Positions 28,424-36,412 of a stretch of 64,000 nucleotides of DNA are shown piece by piece. How positions within the stretch are numbered: the first letter of the stretch is position 1; every line of letters starts with the position of its first letter. The position numbers and the translations under genes are program-made. Source of the DNA: an uncultured Dehalococcoidia bacterium (GTDB taxonomy: Bacteria; Chloroflexota; Dehalococcoidia; Lucifugimonadales; UBA3495); NCBI GenBank assembly GCA_951812535.1, contig CATOSK010000001.1, forward strand, positions 248,001-312,000, in the 5' to 3' direction. Below the pieces are notes generated by a model. The model did no database searches. It worked only from the letters and a program-made list of their open reading frames with translations, and was not told the origin of the DNA.

Positions 28424-29302
28424 ATGAACACCCGTACTTACTTCAGGCCGCTGGCGGCGCTCGCCGTGGGAGCGATGTTCCTGCTGGTGGCCGCTTGCGG
28501 CGCGGAAGCTCCGGCTGCCCAGCCGGAACAGGCCCCCGAACCCGCTCCCGCAGCCGTCGAAACCGCGCCGTCGGCCACAGCCGCCCCGCCGGCCCCCGCA
28601 GTCGCGGCGTCACAGCCGAAATCTGCGGAGCCCATGTCTGCAGCGGAAGCCGCCGCCGCCTCGGGCGAGCCTTCCGCCCCCCAACCCACGGTGCCAGCTG
28701 CGGCGCTTCCCGATGGCTCCGACACTGCGGGAGTCGTCCTGGAAGGCTCCTTGACCCAGCCCACCGACACTCCTGCGGCGGGCATGACGCCAGCGGGGAC
28801 GGATCTGGCAGAGCAGCCCACCGAACCTCCTCCGCCCACCGCCATTCCTGTCGTGGAACCCCCGCCGGATGTTCCCGTGGGGAAAAAGGTCGGGAACCGC
28901 GTGCCCGAGTTCGCCCTGGAACTGGTTGACGGCTCCACGGTAACCTCGGCCGAGTTGCAGGCCCAGGGTCAGCCGGTATTCCTATTCTTCACGGCAACTT
29001 TTTGACCGACTTGCCGCGTTGAGTTGCAACGCATGAAGACGGTTTACCCTGAATTTGACCAGGATGTGAAGTTTTACGCGGTCGGAATCAGCGAGAGCTT
29101 GGAGGTTCTCGACCGCTACGCCCAGAACAACGGTTACCCCTGGCCGGTAGCGGTTTCACCCAACACCGGGGACCTGGGAGTAACCCAGCAGTCCTACAAA
29201 ATCGCCATCGACGAACGGGGAGTCCAGATTTACCGGGCCTCCTTCGGCTCCGGCACCGACGACGAGTGGCGTAAGGTCTTCACCCAGCTTTCCGAGGGCT
29301 GA
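28424..29302 (+). CDS. Selenocysteine-containing TlpA-like lipoprotein redoxin
   Basis: A predicted 292-residue selenoprotein whose in-frame TGA at 29003-29005 is read as selenocysteine (residue 194). Order of parts: a signal peptide ending in the lipobox LVAAC with Cys25, an Ala/Pro/Glu-rich linker to about residue 150, then a TlpA/AhpC-like redoxin domain. The redox site reads FFTATF-U-PTCRVEL, so Sec replaces the first Cys of CxxC and Cys197 is the second. The same frame continues without interruption after TGA through [20 protein letters not shown] and ends with TGA at 29300-29302. A SECIS-like hairpin follows the UGA, and selA lies 15 kb away. GGAGGA precedes ATG 28424. It should sit on the outer face of the cytoplasmic membrane as a thiol/selenol oxidoreductase or peroxidase; its partner is unknown. 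Confidence 0.88.
29003..29035 (+). promoter_or_regulatory. Bacterial SECIS-like hairpin after the Sec UGA
   Basis: GCGTTG (29016-29021) pairs perfectly with CAACGC (29027-29032), leaving a five-base loop AGTTG whose second base is G followed by U. The loop starts 17 bases after the UGA. Bacterial SECIS elements need a stem-loop just downstream of UGA with a G in the first two loop positions, so position and loop both fit. The hairpin lies within the coding sequence, as is usual in bacteria. Confidence 0.75.
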
Positions 29303-29384
29303 CGGGGGGACTTCGCAGCCTGGAATGGACAATCGGTTTGACACCAGCTCCGGGCAGCCCGTAGAGTTGCCCAAAACGAACATC

Positions 29385-29409
29385 GGGGGCGTTCCCACAG
29401 GACGCCCCC
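29385..29409 (+). repeat. GC-rich inverted repeat after the selenoprotein gene
   Basis: Arms GGGGGCGT (29385-29392) and ACGCCCCC (29402-29409) form a perfect eight-pair stem with a nine-base loop. There is no T-run. It lies between the selenoprotein stop and the preferred start of the esterase gene and could reduce read-through or stabilise the upstream message. Confidence 0.5.
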
Positions 29410-29429
29410 TGGCTGCGAAAGGAAAGACT

Positions 29430-30299
29430 ATGTCCAGCATCGGATACGACCCCTCTGCCCGGTACGAAGTGTCCATTTCCGACCCGGTCCTTCTGCAACA
29501 CTCAAGCGGAGCATTAGAGGCAACCATCTACCAACCCAGGGGCAGCGGCCCCTTCCCCGGACTGCTCAACATTCACGGAGGGGCCTGGTGCCGGGGGGAG
29601 CGTTCCGACGACCATCCGATGATCATGTCCCTGGCCGCCAGCGGTATGGTCGTCGTGGCCCTGGAATACCGCCTCGCCCCGCAACATCCCTATCCGGCCC
29701 AGATAATGGACACCAACTTGGGCATTCGGTGGATGAAGGCCAACGCCCGGGACCTGAACATCGACCCGGACTCAGTGGGAGCGATGGGTTGCTCCAGTGG
29801 CGGCCACACCGTGATGATGAGCGGCCTGCGTCCAACCGACCCCCGCTACAACGCCCTGGACTTCCCCGGTGGTGACCCCGTGGATGCCTCCGTCCGGTAC
29901 TTGCTTTGCTGTTGGCCCGTCCTAGACCCCTACGCCCGTTACCTCTACGCCCGCAACGTCGCCGATGACCGGCTGGTGGAATCCACCGAGGCCTACTTCC
30001 TCAACGAGGCTGCCATGCACGAGGGCAACCCCCAGGAAACCCTCGAGCGGCAGGAAATCGTCGAGTTGCCCTCCACCCTGATTATCCAGGGCACCAACGA
30101 CGGCAACGTCCCCCTTTCCATCCCCCAGAAGTTCGAAACATCCTTCCGTCAGGCCGGCGGCGGCGTCGAGCTGGAACTGTTCCCCGGCATGCCCCACGGC
30201 TTCGGCAACCAGCCCTTCCCCGAGTCCGCCCGCGCCCTCGACGTAATGAAAGGATTCATCGCCCGCCAATTAGGCACACCGGTCGCTGCGCGGTTATAG
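29430..30299 (+). CDS. Alpha/beta hydrolase, acetyl-esterase/HSL-like
   Basis: A 289-residue esterase/lipase-like alpha/beta hydrolase. The oxyanion-hole block NIHGGAWCRGERSDD is near residue 50 and the nucleophile elbow GCSSGGH near residue 120, with a late Asp in IIQGTNDGNVPLSIP and His in MPHGFG completing the triad. The start is placed at ATG 29430, preceded by AAAGGA; the longer frame from 29325 would include the inverted repeat. Natural substrate unknown. Confidence 0.82.
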   Translation: MSSIGYDPSARYEVSISDPVLLQHSSGALEATIYQPRGSGPFPGLLNIHGGAWCRGERSDDHPMIMSLAASGMVVVALEYRLAPQHPYPAQIMDTNLGIRWMKANARDLNIDPDSVGAMGCSSGGHTVMMSGLRPTDPRYNALDFPGGDPVDASVRYLLCCWPVLDPYARYLYARNVADDRLVESTEAYFLNEAAMHEGNPQETLERQEIVELPSTLIIQGTNDGNVPLSIPQKFETSFRQAGGGVELELFPGMPHGFGNQPFPESARALDVMKGFIARQLGTPVAARL

Positions 30300-30430
30300 G
30301 CGGGGTTGTTGGCTGTTTGTTCTGCTGACTCCGCCTCCTTTGACGGTCCCCAACTCTAGCCTCGTCTCCGGTCTTACTCCGTCTCTGCGTTGTGTCGGCA
30401 TCGGGCATCATCTTCCGTGGCCAACGTCGT

Positions 30431-30784
30431 TCACAGGAGGGCCTCGACCTTCTCGACGAGCCGTTCCATGTCCCGTATCCCGTACTCCACCGGCCTGGCC
30501 CTCATGTTGCTTTCGTAGAAATTCTCGTGGAGTCTGCTGGCAACCCCAAACAGGCGTGAAATCTCCGGGTCATTCGCCTGTTCCTCTATGTCCGCAACCG
30601 CACCCCACAACAGGGAATGGCCTTGGTGGGGCATTCCTCGTTGGGCAGCCCACGCTTTTACCATCTGGGCCGCAGCGCCCCAGGCCTTCTCGGACGCCTG
30701 CGGGAGATCCCCTGCCGCTAGTTCCTGTTCCGCTTGAGCAAGGAACTGGCGGCTTTGCTCCCTGTATTTCCGTGTATGCTGCAT
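30431..30784 (-). CDS. PaREP1/HEPN-domain protein (copy 1)
   Basis: A 117-residue all-helical protein. The stretch QASEKAWGAAAQMVKAWA and GHSLLWGAVADI match PaREP1-type HEPN proteins, small helical proteins often tied to toxin-antitoxin or nucleotidyltransferase systems. A second copy of the same type is encoded at 35940-36296 on the other strand, sharing DLEQASEKxWGAAA and the NFYE motif near the end. No partner MNT-type nucleotidyltransferase is seen beside either copy. The start is set to ATG 30784, which aligns the two copies; the upstream extension is not conserved between them. Confidence 0.75.
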   Translation of the reverse strand: MQHTRKYREQSRQFLAQAEQELAAGDLPQASEKAWGAAAQMVKAWAAQRGMPHQGHSLLWGAVADIEEQANDPEISRLFGVASRLHENFYESNMRARPVEYGIRDMERLVEKVEALL

Positions 30785-30863
30785 GAACGAATCCTTTTCC
30801 GTCACATCCGCCCGGAGCCTGACCCCGCGTTGGAACGTCGCCCGCACCTCTTACTCCCCCGTC

Positions 30864-30888
30864 TTTCCCGCGCAGGCGGGAATCCAGG
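30864..30888. repeat. REP-like intergenic repeat, copy 1
   Basis: Core CCCGCGCAGGCGGG at 30867-30880 folds into a small hairpin (CCCGC/GCGGG) followed by AATCCAG. The same unit recurs at 37733, 40352 and 40431. Confidence 0.7.
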
Positions 30889-31070
30889 CCCCCGTCGCCG
30901 TACTACAAAGAACCAATATGACCGGGCCGCTTCATAGGCTTGACGACCCCTGTCGGCCTTGAATTAATGGATCCGTGGTTTCAGCTAACAAGCGGGTTAG
31001 GGGGGTCCCCTGAAAAACGGGGACCTGCCCTGGCCCGCAAACTTTTGGGCCGGGATTAGGTCCGAGTTCG

Positions 31071-31787
31071 TCAGCGGTCGTCAAACGTGAATCTGAACGC
31101 ATACGCTTTGAGATTCACATGGGGAACCATTGTTGCTGCGTAAACCAAACGATCGGTGAAGTCTTGTGCGACCAATATCCCGCGAATTGTCCCCTCCTCA
31201 ACCGGCTCCATACTCCCCATGTACCCAAGTAATTGAGTCAACGCGGAATCCGGAGCTACGCCCGCTTTCAACTCAATAATCACCAGGTTGCCCTGGGAAT
31301 CCTTGGCAGTAATGTCAATCCGGCCTGTCGCTACGGACTTTTCCGCGCCGCCATCGACAATGGTAAGTCCAGGCTCCAATTGCTCTATGTTGTCCCGTAG
31401 AGTCCTTTGCAAATCCCTTTCCAGTCTAAAGCTGTTGCCTTCGGTTCGCTCCGAGTCTTTTTCACCACCTTCCTCGGCGCGATGACAGAAGGGATTGATG
31501 CCTTCATCGGTATTTTGGCCAGTGAAAACACCCGTCCTTTCTCCCGGGTCATTTATATTCCCCGCCTTGAATTCCTTACCTCGCGGATTGTTAAATTCTC
31601 CGTCGGATGTCAAATACCAATTTCTACTCGGCTCTTCCAACTTGGAAACACCGCGCTCCCTCATGAGGCAGATAAGAGGCTCTGCGCTCTGTACCTGCAG
31701 CCAACGATCAGCGGCTCTCAATATCCCACGGTCTACCAATTCATCCTTTTCGAATTCGGACAAGAACTCGAAAACGTTCCTTTCCAT
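31071..31787 (-). CDS. NucS/EndoMS-like nuclease-domain protein
   Basis: A 238-residue protein whose C-terminal half (about residues 120-238) matches the endonuclease NucS catalytic domain: LERDLQRTLRDNIEQLEPGL, then GRIDITAKDSQGNLVIIELKAG, the RecB-like nuclease core with catalytic Asp, Glu and Lys, and QLLGYMG. The N-terminal half (FLSEFEKDELVDRGILR and a segment mentioning TSDGEF) does not match the NucS DNA-binding domain and is unfamiliar. NucS cleaves mismatched DNA on both strands in archaea and actinobacteria; whether this variant does is inferred. It is transcribed after thrS, two bases downstream. Confidence 0.7.
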   Translation of the reverse strand: MERNVFEFLSEFEKDELVDRGILRAADRWLQVQSAEPLICLMRERGVSKLEEPSRNWYLTSDGEFNNPRGKEFKAGNINDPGERTGVFTGQNTDEGINPFCHRAEEGGEKDSERTEGNSFRLERDLQRTLRDNIEQLEPGLTIVDGGAEKSVATGRIDITAKDSQGNLVIIELKAGVAPDSALTQLLGYMGSMEPVEEGTIRGILVAQDFTDRLVYAATMVPHVNLKAYAFRFTFDDR

Positions 31788-31789
31788 GC

Positions 31790-33575
31790 TTACTCCCCGA
31801 TTTCAGATTGTTGCATTTGCCTGCCCTTGACTTCCTCCCCCAACCGCCCCAAAAGCGCCTCCACCGGAATCGCCCCCAGGTCCCCTTCCTCCCGGTGCCG
31901 CACCGCTACCGCCCCCTGCTCCTGTTCCCGGTCCCCCACCACCAGCATATACGGGATCTTCTGGAGCTGCGCGGCCCGGATCTTCGCGTTCATCCGTTCC
32001 CCCCGCTCATCCACGTCCGCCCGGAACCCGCCCCCGGATAGCTGTGCCTGTACCCCCCGTGCGTATTCAATGTGCCGGTCGGCGATGGGAATGACCATCG
32101 CCTGCACCGGCGCGAGCCACAGCGGAAAGGCCCCCGCGTAGTGTTCTATTAGCACCCCGAAGAACCGCTCCAGCGACCCCAGGATCGCCCGGTGGACCAT
32201 GTAGGGACGGCTCCGGTTGCCCTCCGAGTCCTGGAAGGTCAGGTCGAACCGCTCCGGCAGATTGAAGTCGAACTGCACCGTCGTGCACTGCCAGTCCCGG
32301 CCCAGCGCGTCCTTGATCTTGATGTCAATCTTCGGCCCGTAGAACGCCCCGCCGCCGTCGTCAACGTCGTGGGACAACCCCCGCTGCTCCAGGGCGTTCC
32401 GCAAGGATGCGGTGGCGTGCTCCCACATCTCCAGGTCACCCACGTACTTCTCCGGGCGGGTTGACAGGGAGATCTGGTACTGGTCGAATCCGAAGGCCCT
32501 CAGAATCTCGAAGGTCAGGTCCAGGACACCACCTACCTCCGGCTCCACCTGCTCCGGCATGCAGAAGATGTGAGCGTCGTCCTGCGTGAACCCCCGCACC
32601 CGCATCAGCCCGTGCAGCACCCCGCTCCTCTCGTACCGGTAGACCGTGCCCAGCTCGCCGATCCGCATCGGCAGCTCCCGGTAGCTGTGCAGGGCGGACC
32701 GGTAGATCATGATATGGAACGGACAGTTCATCGGCTTCAGGAAGTATTCCTGCTCGTCCAGCTCCATCGGCGCGTACATATTCTCCTGGTAGAAGTCCAG
32801 GTGGCCGCTGGTCCGCCACAGGTTGGACCGCCCGATGTGCGGCGAGTAGACAATGCTGTAGCCGTGCCGGTAGTGAATGTCCCTCCAGTAGTCCTCCACC
32901 AGCGACCGTAGCACCCCTCCCTTGGGGTGCCACACGATTAGCCCCGGACCAATCTCCTCGTGGACGCTGAACAACCCCAGTTGTCTCCCCAGGGTCCGGT
33001 GGTCCCTCAGCTCCGCCTGTTCCAGTCGCTCCAGGTGCTCGTCCAGCAGTTGCTGGCTCTCGAAAGCCGTCCCGTATATGCGCTGGAGCATCGGACGGTG
33101 CTCGTCCCCCCGCCAGTACGCCCCGGCCACGTTCAGCAGCTTCACCGCCGGAATGCTCGCCGTGTCCTCCACGTGCGGCCCCTGGCACAAGTCGACGAAC
33201 TCCCCGTGCCGGTTAGATGCTTAGCGTCTCCGCGTCAGGGATCGCCTCGATAATCTCCAGCTTGTACGGCTGGTCCGCGAACAGCGTCTTCGCCTCCTCC
33301 CGGCTCAACTCCTCCCGGATGAACGGGAAGCCCTCGGTCACCGTCTCCTTCACGATCTTCTCGATCTCCGCCACGTCGTCCGGAGTGAACGGGCGGGCTA
33401 CGTCGAAGTCGTAATAGAACCCGTCCTGGGTGGGTGGGCCGATTCCCATCTTGGCTTCCGGGAACAGCCGCAGCACCGCGTCCGCCATGACGTGGGCTGC
33501 GGAATGGCGCATCCGGTGGCGCAGGGCTTCCGCCTCGTTAACGTGCCCCGAATCAACTGTGCCGTGTTCTAGCAT
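31790..33575 (-). CDS. thrS: Threonyl-tRNA synthetase, interrupted by a frameshift
   Basis: Two frames together make one ThrS of about 590 residues. The first (33575 to a TAA at 33215-33213) has the editing-domain block HSAAHVMADAVLRLFPEAK. The second resumes at RHGEFVDLCQGPHVEDT and runs through the class II core: NCPFHIMIYRS, GELGTVYRYERSGVL, DDAHIFC, IKDALGRDWQCTTVQFDFNLPERF and LGSLERFFGVLIEHYAG. One extra base at 33213-33215 turns a Tyr codon TAC into TAAC. Conserved Zn ligands Cys, His and His are all intact, which argues against a decaying gene. The N-terminal TGS domain seen in most ThrS is absent. Sequencing error, real mutation or programmed shift are all possible. Confidence 0.85.
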
Positions 33576-33724
33576 CGTGGTATTTCCTGACTATGAAGTT
33601 CGGTCCATCGGAAAATAGGGTTCCGGAATCGGGATCCGGGGACTGGGTTCCTGGCAATGGCCGACCCCGATGGCCGTCGCGGACCGTTGGCTTGGATTAT
33701 AACCCAACCCACCCGCGGCCTCCG

Positions 33725-34363
33725 TCAGGGCATCAGGCGCGGCCCGTAGAACACTTCCATCAGCCGCCCGCTCTTGACCGCCTCCCATATCTGCCGCCGG
33801 ATGCTCCAGCAGTAGGAACCCACCACCAGCGCCGTCAGCCCCGCGACCAGGATGGTCAGCTCCCGGTCCGCCCCCCGGATGGGATTGATTACGTTCAGCA
33901 CTACCATTCCCACGGCTATCCCGATGATCACGTTCCGGCTCAGGATTATCGCCAGCGCCCCCGGCGCCATCGCCACCAGCGTGGACGCGAAGAACAGGGC
34001 AAGCGCTATCCCCAGCAGCGGCGCCACCCCCTTCCCGCCCCGGAATTTTAGGTACACCGGCCAGTTGTGCCCCACGATCCCCGCCGTCGCCGTGCAGTAA
34101 ACGACCCACTCCGGAGCGCCCAGCCAAATAGGAACCAGAACCGTAATCGCGCCCTTCGCCGTGTCCACTACCAGCACCGGAACGGCCCCGGCCAACCCCA
34201 CCTGGTACCAGGTGTTCAGCGTTCCGACGTTCCTGCTCCCCACCTCGCGGATATCTTTCTGTCCCAGCCGCCGCACCGCCAGGTAACCCGTCGGAATCGC
34301 CCCGACAAAATAAGCGGCTACGATGAGCAGTCCATAAATGACCAGTTCAGTGCCCAGTTCCAC
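33725..34363 (-). CDS. plsY: Glycerol-3-phosphate acyltransferase PlsY
   Basis: A 212-residue membrane enzyme with about five to six helices that acylates glycerol 3-phosphate with acyl-phosphate, the first step of phospholipid synthesis. Motifs GAIPTGYLAVRRL, KDIREVGSRNVGTLN, GHNWPVYLKFRGGKGVA and VDTAKGA are characteristic. GTG start at 34363 follows AGGGG. It is longer than most PlsY at the C-terminus, where a hydrophilic helix is followed by FYGPRLMP. Confidence 0.92.
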   Translation of the reverse strand: MELGTELVIYGLLIVAAYFVGAIPTGYLAVRRLGQKDIREVGSRNVGTLNTWYQVGLAGAVPVLVVDTAKGAITVLVPIWLGAPEWVVYCTATAGIVGHNWPVYLKFRGGKGVAPLLGIALALFFASTLVAMAPGALAIILSRNVIIGIAVGMVVLNVINPIRGADRELTILVAGLTALVVGSYCWSIRRQIWEAVKSGRLMEVFYGPRLMP

Positions 34364-34568
34364 GACCCCTGTTCCCGCCGAAATTCGTTTCCCCTCAATC
34401 CATCTTAAGTTAGCCCGCCCGGCCCCCGCAAACCGCAGCGCCCCCGGCCCTCAGCCTCCACCGCCGGTGCCCAATATGCAATGGCCCTCGATATGCAATA
34501 ATGGAATATGCTGCGTGGCCAAACCCAAGCAAGAAGCAGGATGCGCAAAAGCAGGATAGGAAAACATA

Positions 34569-35676
34569 ATGGAGCAGTTGAAGCAGGATTTGGAAGCCTT
34601 GGTCCAGCGGGTCGATTCCGTCGTGGAGCGTCTTTGACCTCCCCGCCAAGGAACAGACCATAGCTAAAATGGAGGCTGCCGCCGCCGCCCCTGGATTCTG
34701 GGACGACCATCGTGCCGCCCAGGCCCAGATGCAACAGTTGGTCCGCCTCAAGGACCAGGTGACCCTCTGGCGCTCCCTCCGCTCCGACGCCGCCTCTGCC
34801 CTCGAATTGACCGAGCTGGCCCTCGAGGAAGGCGACGACTCCATCCAGGAACAGTTGGAAGCCGAAGCTGCCGATCTGGCCAGGTCCCTGGAGCGGGAGG
34901 AAATCAACCTCACTCTATCCGGCGGCTACGACGACCGGCCCGCCATCGTATCCATACGTTCCGGCGCGGGAGGGACCGACTCCCACGACTGGACCCAGAT
35001 GCTTCTCGGCATGTACACCCGCTGGGCCGAGGAGGAAAAACGTTCCCTCCAGGTAATGGACTTGTCCTACGGCGACGAGGCCGGATTGCGGACTGCGACA
35101 CTGGAGATCGGCGGCCCCTACGCCTGCGGATATCTCAACGCAGAAAATGGCGTTCACCGCCTCGTCCGACTGTCCCCCTACGACCCCAACCACCTCCGCC
35201 ACACCTCCTTCGCCGAGGTTGAGGTCCTGCCCGCCGCCGTCGAGGAGGAGGCCGAGGTCGAAGTCCGCCCCGATGACCTCAAGATGGACTTCTTCCGTTC
35301 CAGCGGCCCGGGTGGACAGAACGTCCAGAAGGTCGCCTCCGCCGTCCGGCTCACCCACCTGCCCACCGGCGTCGTCGTGACCTGCCAGACCGAACGCTCC
35401 CAGCACCAGAACCGGGAATATGCCATGCGCATCCTTCGTGCCCGCCTGCTGGACCGTCAGAACCGGGAGCGGGCCGACGAACTCGCCCGTCTCCGCGGCG
35501 AGCGGGTGGCTCCCGAGTGGGGCCACCAGATCCGCAGCTACGTGCTGCACCCCTACAAGTCAGTCAAGGACCACCGCACCAACTACCAGAGCACCAATCC
35601 CGACGCCGTTTTGGACGGAGACCTCCAGGGCTTCATCAGCGCCTACCTCATGTCCAAGGTCGGCGATGGGGGATAG
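34569..35676 (+). CDS. prfB: Peptide chain release factor 2, programmed +1 frameshift
   Basis: Release factor 2, which reads UAA and UGA stops. The first 22 codons from ATG 34569 end at CTT TGA C (34632-34638), the classic RF2 autoregulatory shift site, with GGAG just upstream as the internal Shine-Dalgarno. After the +1 shift the frame reads DLPAKEQTIAKMEAAAA and continues to 35676. The catalytic GGQ loop is in SSGPGGQNVQKVAS near residue 250. The codon-recognition tripeptide, SPF in most RF2, is SPY here (LVRLSPYDPNHLRHTSF). The frameshift follows the family mechanism and should not be scored as damage. Confidence 0.96.
34632..34638 (+). promoter_or_regulatory. RF2 programmed frameshift site
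   Basis: CTT TGA C, with the slippery CTT at 34632-34634 and TGA at 34635-34637. GGAG eight bases before TGA can pair with 16S rRNA and push the ribosome into the +1 frame. Low RF2 slows termination at this TGA and raises shifting, so the protein controls its own synthesis. Confidence 0.93.
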
Positions 35677-35793
35677 GTCTGGGAGTCACTTGCTTAACTA
35701 CTCTTCCCGTCACCCCCGCCGCCGCCTTCCGGTTGGCAATCCCACCCAGGGCCTCGCCATGAAGCCATCCAAGGGTCTCCGTGGCCCCGATAA

Positions 35794-35823
35794 TTGCCCC
35801 GATCAGAATGTGTGTACTACAAT
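35794..35823 (+). promoter_or_regulatory. Promoter of PaREP1/HEPN copy 2
   Basis: TTGCCC at 35794-35799, 18 bases, then TACAAT at 35818-35823. Transcription would start near 35830, about 110 bases before the ATG at 35940. Confidence 0.5.
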
Positions 35824-35939
35824 CATCCTGTTTTACCTCGTGCGCACGACATGTAGTCTTCTGCCAGTGCGCACTTTGAAAAACACGTTTTCCCCCTGTC
35901 ATTCCCCCGACCGAAATCAGCGACGGAGAAATAGCCGTC

Positions 35940-36296
35940 ATGGCGACACCAGAACGGAAATATCGAGAGCGCAGCCGCGATTTCCTGATCAAAGCCAGGG
36001 AAGAACTGGCCTCTGGCGATCTCGAACAAGCATCTGAGAAAGGATGGGGGGCAGCAGCGGTAGTGGTCAAAGCCATCGCGGAGAAGCGAGGGGATCGACA
36101 CACAGGACACGCGCTCCTATCCAACGTTGTGGATATATTGGCTCGAGAGACCGGGGACCCGGAATTGTCGGGGATGTTCGATGTCGCCGGCCGGCTGCAT
36201 ATCAACTTCTACGAGCACACCCTTGATGCCCAGGGCATAGCGGACAGAATTGACGTAGTGGAGCGCTTCGTCGAGAAGATGGATGCCCTGCTGTGA
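35940..36296 (+). CDS. PaREP1/HEPN-domain protein (copy 2)
   Basis: A 118-residue helical protein, clearly the paralogue of the protein at 30431-30784 (about 45% identical by eye over the full length). Shared blocks include RKYRERSRDFL versus RKYREQSRQFL, DLEQASEKGWGAAA versus DLPQASEKAWGAAA and the end ERFVEKMDALL versus ERLVEKVEALL. Same family caveats as copy 1. Its start has only a weak ribosome site. Confidence 0.75.
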   Translation: MATPERKYRERSRDFLIKAREELASGDLEQASEKGWGAAAVVVKAIAEKRGDRHTGHALLSNVVDILARETGDPELSGMFDVAGRLHINFYEHTLDAQGIADRIDVVERFVEKMDALL

Positions 36297-36350
36297 CGGG
36301 AATTCGCCGGCCGATATCGGGTCCCATCCCTCCGCTGGGGCTTTCGTTTT

Positions 36351-36380
36351 GAAAAGAGGGCAGGCCGCTGGCCTGCCCTC
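36351..36380 (-). terminator. Intrinsic terminator of the riboflavin operon
   Basis: A perfect 11-pair stem (36356-36366 and 36370-36380) with a three-base loop runs on the minus strand into TTTTC. It lies 33 bases after the ribBA stop. Confidence 0.85.
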
Positions 36381-36412
36381 GGTTGGTTTGCCCCGTAACC
36401 GGAAGCGTTAGT

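Noticed and set aside
34569..34637. prfB as a damaged gene
   Set aside because: The in-frame TGA is the family's programmed frameshift (CTT TGA C with upstream GGAG), so it is functional.
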